In this document: positions 13,978 through 16,914 of the stretch, piece after piece
Layout of the letters: each line of letters opens with the position of its first letter
Position numbering within the stretch: the first letter of the stretch is position 1
Program-made: the position numbers and the translations under genes
From: Alphaproteobacteria bacterium
Lineage (GTDB): Bacteria; Pseudomonadota; Alphaproteobacteria; Micavibrionales; Micavibrionaceae
Reading direction: 5' to 3'
DNA length: 16,914 bases
NCBI GenBank assembly: GCA_002701555.1
Contig: NZVS01000062.1
Span: forward strand, 1-16,914
Notes under the pieces: generated by a model
Database searches by the model: none
The model's input: only the letters and a program-made list of their open reading frames with translations
What the model was told of the DNA's origin: nothing

Positions 13978-14673
13978 ATGAATTCACCAAAAATTACCCA
14001 GATACCTCTGGACTTAGGGCATCGCACAGCTTTTGGACGTGAGAATTTTCTTGTAACTGAAAGTAACTCCGAAGCTGTTGCATGGGTCGACAAATGGCCT
14101 GCTTGGCCAACCCCGGTAACAATTCTTTATGGGCCTGCGGCCTCAGGGAAAAGTCATCTTTTATCCGTTTGGTGCGATAAAACGAACGCATCCTCCATCT
14201 CTCCGCATGTTGTGGCTGATTATTCTCGTACCCAGCTTGAAAGAAAGAAAATAACTCCTGTTGCCGTGGACCGTGCTGATTTTCTGATTGGTGATATAGA
14301 AGGGGAGCGCGGTCTTTTTCATTTATACAATGCGGTGAAAGAAAGTGGGGCAACCATGATGATGACATCATGTGTACCGCCTTCTGAATTGGATTTTGTG
14401 CTTCCTGATCTTGCTTCACGTTTAAGGGCAGCACAAACGGTCAGGATTAATCCTCCTGACGATACATTGTTATCAGCTGTTCTAGTGAAACTTTTTGCTG
14501 ACAGGCAATTAAAGGTATCAACAGATGTAATACGTTATCTTGTGCCAAGAATGGAAAGGTCACTGGATGCAGCAGTGAAGCTCGTTTCTGATGCTGATAA
14601 GTTAGCCCTTTCTGAGAAAAAAGGCATCACGGTTCCGTTGGTCAGGCAAATTTTGATGAAAAATCTGGGGTAG
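13978..14673 (+). CDS. hdaA: DnaA-related regulatory inactivator (HdaA/Hda)
   Basis: A short DnaA-like AAA+ protein (231 residues) without the DNA-binding domain of DnaA. It is expected to bind the sliding clamp and stimulate hydrolysis of ATP on DnaA, limiting re-initiation. The clamp-binding motif QIPLDL is at 8-13, followed by a Walker A GPAASGKSHL (52-61). The Walker B segment VAVDRADF (95-102) is degenerate compared with DnaA, as is common in this family. A sensor I-like MMMTSC (127-132), the arginine-finger box LPDLASRLRAA (142-152) and a C-terminal helical lid (about 160-231) complete it. It is the last gene of the DUF2066-permease operon, and its final 32 nt overlap the convergent sixA-like gene. 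The family is confident; the name HdaA follows alphaproteobacterial usage. Confidence 0.88.
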   Translation: MNSPKITQIPLDLGHRTAFGRENFLVTESNSEAVAWVDKWPAWPTPVTILYGPAASGKSHLLSVWCDKTNASSISPHVVADYSRTQLERKKITPVAVDRADFLIGDIEGERGLFHLYNAVKESGATMMMTSCVPPSELDFVLPDLASRLRAAQTVRINPPDDTLLSAVLVKLFADRQLKVSTDVIRYLVPRMERSLDAAVKLVSDADKLALSEKKGITVPLVRQILMKNLG

Positions 14674-15169
14674 TTGTAATATTTGGATGGATAATATCTA
14701 TGCAACGAATCTTGCGTTCCGCAAAATCTGCCCAGTGTTCAAAATTAGCTTCGAAAACACACAGCATAGCCAAATCGTAAGAAAACACAGTACAGTTATC
14801 TGACTCTTTACTATAGGCATATGCGGCATGAAAAAGGCCTGGATTATGCCCTATGACCAGAACTGAATTGACAGTATTTTCAAGTGTCATAAAAAACTGC
14901 TCTAGCATTTTTTCATCCGCATTATACAGGCGCGGCTCTACGCTAACACTGCTTTTGCTTGTATCCAAACCAAGATGATCCAATGTTTGCGTAGTTCTGA
15001 CAGCGCTTGAGGAAAGAATTTTGTCGAGGACAAGATTTTTTTCTTTGAAATAAGATCCGATTACCGCGGCTTGGGACCTTCCCAACTCAGTTAAAGGCCG
15101 GTCCCTATCTTGGTATTCATAAGAACTTTCTGCTTGTGCATGTCTTAAAAAATATATGCGTTTTGTCAT
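14642..15169 (-). CDS. sixA: SixA-like histidine phosphatase
   Basis: A 175-residue member of the histidine phosphatase superfamily, SixA subgroup, which in E. coli removes phosphate from phosphohistidine proteins. The RHG motif is LRHAQAE (8-14) with nucleophile His10 and Arg9; DRPLTELGRSQA (23-34), SSSAVRTTQT (53-62, Arg58) and VIGHNPG (105-111, His108) complete the catalytic pocket. SixA proteins are usually about 160 residues, so the C-terminus is slightly long. Its stop lies within the 3' end of hdaA. It starts 9 nt after the alpha-glucosidase stop, so it is probably the second gene of that operon. Other small phosphatases of the superfamily cannot be excluded as substrate relatives. Confidence 0.82.
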   Translation of the reverse strand: MTKRIYFLRHAQAESSYEYQDRDRPLTELGRSQAAVIGSYFKEKNLVLDKILSSSAVRTTQTLDHLGLDTSKSSVSVEPRLYNADEKMLEQFFMTLENTVNSVLVIGHNPGLFHAAYAYSKESDNCTVFSYDLAMLCVFEANFEHWADFAERKIRCIDIIHPNITTTPDFSSKFA

Positions 15170-15178
15170 ACTTTATGC

Positions 15179-16810
15179 TTAATTAGATACATTCAAGATA
15201 CCGTACCCAAAAGGTTCTAATAGGAGGCTATTTCCTTTAAATTGTGCCTTATGAGAAATATCCTGATTAAAATTATAACTCTTTTTTGAATCTAATTCAA
15301 AATACTCTTCAGAAACGCCAGCGTTAAATACGCAAAAAACAGTTTCATCGTCATGATACCTTTCATAGGCAATGATATTTCCTGCAGTTTCCAAAAGCCT
15401 GAAGTGACCATGCTTGATAACATCATTACCTTTGCGCCATGCTATCATATTTTTATAGGCATTGAGTATGGAATGGTCGTCTTTTTCTTGAACATCTACT
15501 GATAAAGGTACATGGGCTTCCGCTAAGGGTAGCCATGTTTTGTAGTTGGTGGAAAATCCCGCATTTGGAATGTTATGTGTCCATGGCATAGGTGTTCGAC
15601 AACCATCACGACCTGCATGATCCGGATACATTGCAATATCATATGGGTCAACCAAGTCTTCGAAGCGAAGCTCAGCTTGAGGTAATCCGAGCTCTTCCCC
15701 TTGGTAAATGCACAAATTCCCGCGCAATGTCAGACCGAGCGCCATGGCAAATCTTGCACGGTCTTCATAGCCGATCTGATCATTAAGGCGTGAAACTACA
15801 CGTTTAAAATCATGATTTCCTGTAGCCCAGCAAACCCAGCCATCCTGGATAACATTTTCAATTTTTGAAACAGCGCGAATAATATCAGGCTTTGTCATCT
15901 CGGTTCCGACAAGACCAAAAGAATAGGCCATGTGGAAACGCTTTCCTGTTTGTGTGTATTCTGCAGCCACTGTCTCTGAATCGTCACCTCCAGCTTCTGC
16001 CAGAAGAAATTTGTCCGGCCATTCATTTATGAATGAGCGCAATTCTTCAATCAGTTTAAGGTTATCATCGTTATTCATGCTGTGAATACGTTTCTGATAC
16101 CCCATGGGATTATTTGGAGGTAGGTCCGTTGCCCAAGGTTGGCTGTCAGGACGCACAGGGTTGTCCCGTAATTCCGGATCATAGTAATAGGTATGGGCAA
16201 CATCCAGCCTGAAACCGTCAACGCCCATATCAAGCCAGAATGCACCTGTTTTTTTGATGCGGTCCAAAACTTCAGGGTTTCTCAGATTCAGCGCTGGCTG
16301 TTCTTTTAGAAAATGATGCAAGTAATATTGCTGGCGCCTTGTATCAAATGTCCATGCAGGCCCCCCGAAATAGGACAGCCAGTTATTTGGCGGTGTTCCG
16401 TCTGGCTTGGGGTCTGCCCAGACATACCAATCTGCTTTCTCATTGGTGCGATCAGAACGGCTTTTCTTGAACCAGACATGTTCTTCTGATGTGTGCGACC
16501 AGACCTGATCAATGACAACTTTTATATCGCGTTTATGGGCCTCATCAAGAAGGTGGATGAAATCATCCAGTGATCCGAATACCGGATCGACATCGCAATA
16601 GTCGGAAACATCATATCCGAAATCTTTCATAGGGGACTTAAAGAACGGAGAAATCCAGACCGCATCAACCCCAAGATTGGCCAAATGGTCCAAATGAGAC
16701 GTGATTCCCGGAAGATCACCAATTCCATCTGCATTTGTATCCGCAAAAGAACGCGGGTATATTTGGTATAATACAGCACCACGCCACCACTCTTTATTTA
16801 CCTTACTCAT
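15179..16810 (-). CDS. alpha-glucosidase (GH13, oligo-1,6-glucosidase/maltase type)
   Basis: A cytoplasmic glycoside hydrolase of 543 residues expected to release glucose from the non-reducing end of short alpha-glucosides such as maltose, isomaltose or sucrose-like sugars. It has no signal peptide. The N-terminal VLYQIYPRSFADTNADGIGDLPGI and the variant region I motif DQVWSHTS (101-108) mark the GH13 alpha-glucosidase subgroup common in alphaproteobacteria. The catalytic nucleophile is Asp203 (GFRLDVAH), the acid/base Glu272 (LLAEAGG) and the stabilising Asp334 (GNHD). The beta-sandwich C-terminal domain is present and the length is normal. A good Shine-Dalgarno (AAAGGA) precedes the ATG at 16810. 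No transporter or LacI-type regulator is visible in the window; one might lie beyond the right edge. Linkage specificity is not readable. Confidence 0.93.
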   Translation of the reverse strand: MSKVNKEWWRGAVLYQIYPRSFADTNADGIGDLPGITSHLDHLANLGVDAVWISPFFKSPMKDFGYDVSDYCDVDPVFGSLDDFIHLLDEAHKRDIKVVIDQVWSHTSEEHVWFKKSRSDRTNEKADWYVWADPKPDGTPPNNWLSYFGGPAWTFDTRRQQYYLHHFLKEQPALNLRNPEVLDRIKKTGAFWLDMGVDGFRLDVAHTYYYDPELRDNPVRPDSQPWATDLPPNNPMGYQKRIHSMNNDDNLKLIEELRSFINEWPDKFLLAEAGGDDSETVAAEYTQTGKRFHMAYSFGLVGTEMTKPDIIRAVSKIENVIQDGWVCWATGNHDFKRVVSRLNDQIGYEDRARFAMALGLTLRGNLCIYQGEELGLPQAELRFEDLVDPYDIAMYPDHAGRDGCRTPMPWTHNIPNAGFSTNYKTWLPLAEAHVPLSVDVQEKDDHSILNAYKNMIAWRKGNDVIKHGHFRLLETAGNIIAYERYHDDETVFCVFNAGVSEEYFELDSKKSYNFNQDISHKAQFKGNSLLLEPFGYGILNVSN

Positions 16811-16889
16811 AAAATTCCTTTTTTGTTTTCTTGACCTCTATTACCGGAAAATGTGATTAATATGTTTTTAGAGAGATTGAAAGTCTAAA

Positions 16890-16914
16890 ATGCAGGCAAA
16901 AGAAATTAAAGTAA
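16890..16914 (+). CDS. possible start of a divergent gene, cut by the window edge
   Basis: An ATG at 16890 opens a frame of eight codons (MQAKEIKV) that is still open at the edge. It is divergent from the alpha-glucosidase with about 79 bases between starts. The upstream GAGAGA (16871-16876) is a poor, distant Shine-Dalgarno. Too short to identify or to distinguish from chance. Confidence 0.2.

Noticed and set aside
13994..14434. 146-codon antisense frame in hdaA
   Set aside because: No ribosome binding site or recognisable domain, and it lies opposite a well-supported gene.
1..16914. CRISPR, tRNA, rRNA, insertion sequence, prophage or defence system
   Set aside because: Scanned for repeats, transposase-like proteins and cloverleaf sequences and saw none; the genes are ordinary chromosomal types.

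Overview
The window is a compact, AT-rich stretch of bacterial chromosome with no mobile element, phage gene, tRNA, rRNA or CRISPR array that I can see. Gene content points to an alphaproteobacterium of fairly low GC. The strongest clue is the block purM-purN on one strand, divergent from a DUF2066 protein, an AI-2E-family (PerM-like) permease and a short DnaA-related HdaA protein, a neighbourhood I associate with alphaproteobacteria. A tiny protein like subunit IV of aa3-type cytochrome c oxidase, a family I know only from that class, agrees. I cannot name a genus.

Layout, left to right. Positions 31-1464 hold an AlkA-type DNA glycosylase (+), a three-helix membrane protein of the CBU_0592 type (-) and a small MliC-like secreted protein or lipoprotein (-). 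A cold-shock protein gene (+) with a good promoter and a clear terminator follows. Next come an unrecognised 221-residue protein (-) and, divergent from it, inorganic pyrophosphatase (ppa, +). The ppa-3417 gap looks like a small transcription unit of its own: a promoter-like pair, alternative RNA pairings, a 28-codon reading frame and a strong intrinsic terminator ending 18 nt before the next gene. Positions 3417-6142 carry an unrecognised 408-residue protein, a nucleoside hydrolase and ndk, all on +.

On the minus strand, purM, purN and a 1127-residue tripartite hybrid histidine kinase (7TM sensor, HisKA-HATPase, REC, HPt) are co-directional from 11411 down to 6155. The purN frame runs without a stop into a 49-residue membrane protein that also has its own Shine-Dalgarno and ATG. 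This is either a real fusion, a dual-product gene, or a frameshift. On the plus strand, DUF2066, AI-2E permease and hdaA form a tight run (11470-14673). The 3' end of hdaA overlaps a convergent SixA-like phosphatase by 32 nt, and a GH13 alpha-glucosidase lies directly upstream of sixA on the minus strand.

Functional themes: nucleotide metabolism recurs (purM, purN, nucleoside hydrolase, ndk, with pyrophosphatase pulling PPi-releasing reactions). Phosphorelay signalling is represented by the HPt-bearing kinase and, 5 kb away, a SixA-type histidine phosphatase. Most of the window is ordinary core genome. The observations most worth following are the small ppa-3417 transcription unit, the purN/CoxIV-like in-frame junction, and the two unrecognised proteins.
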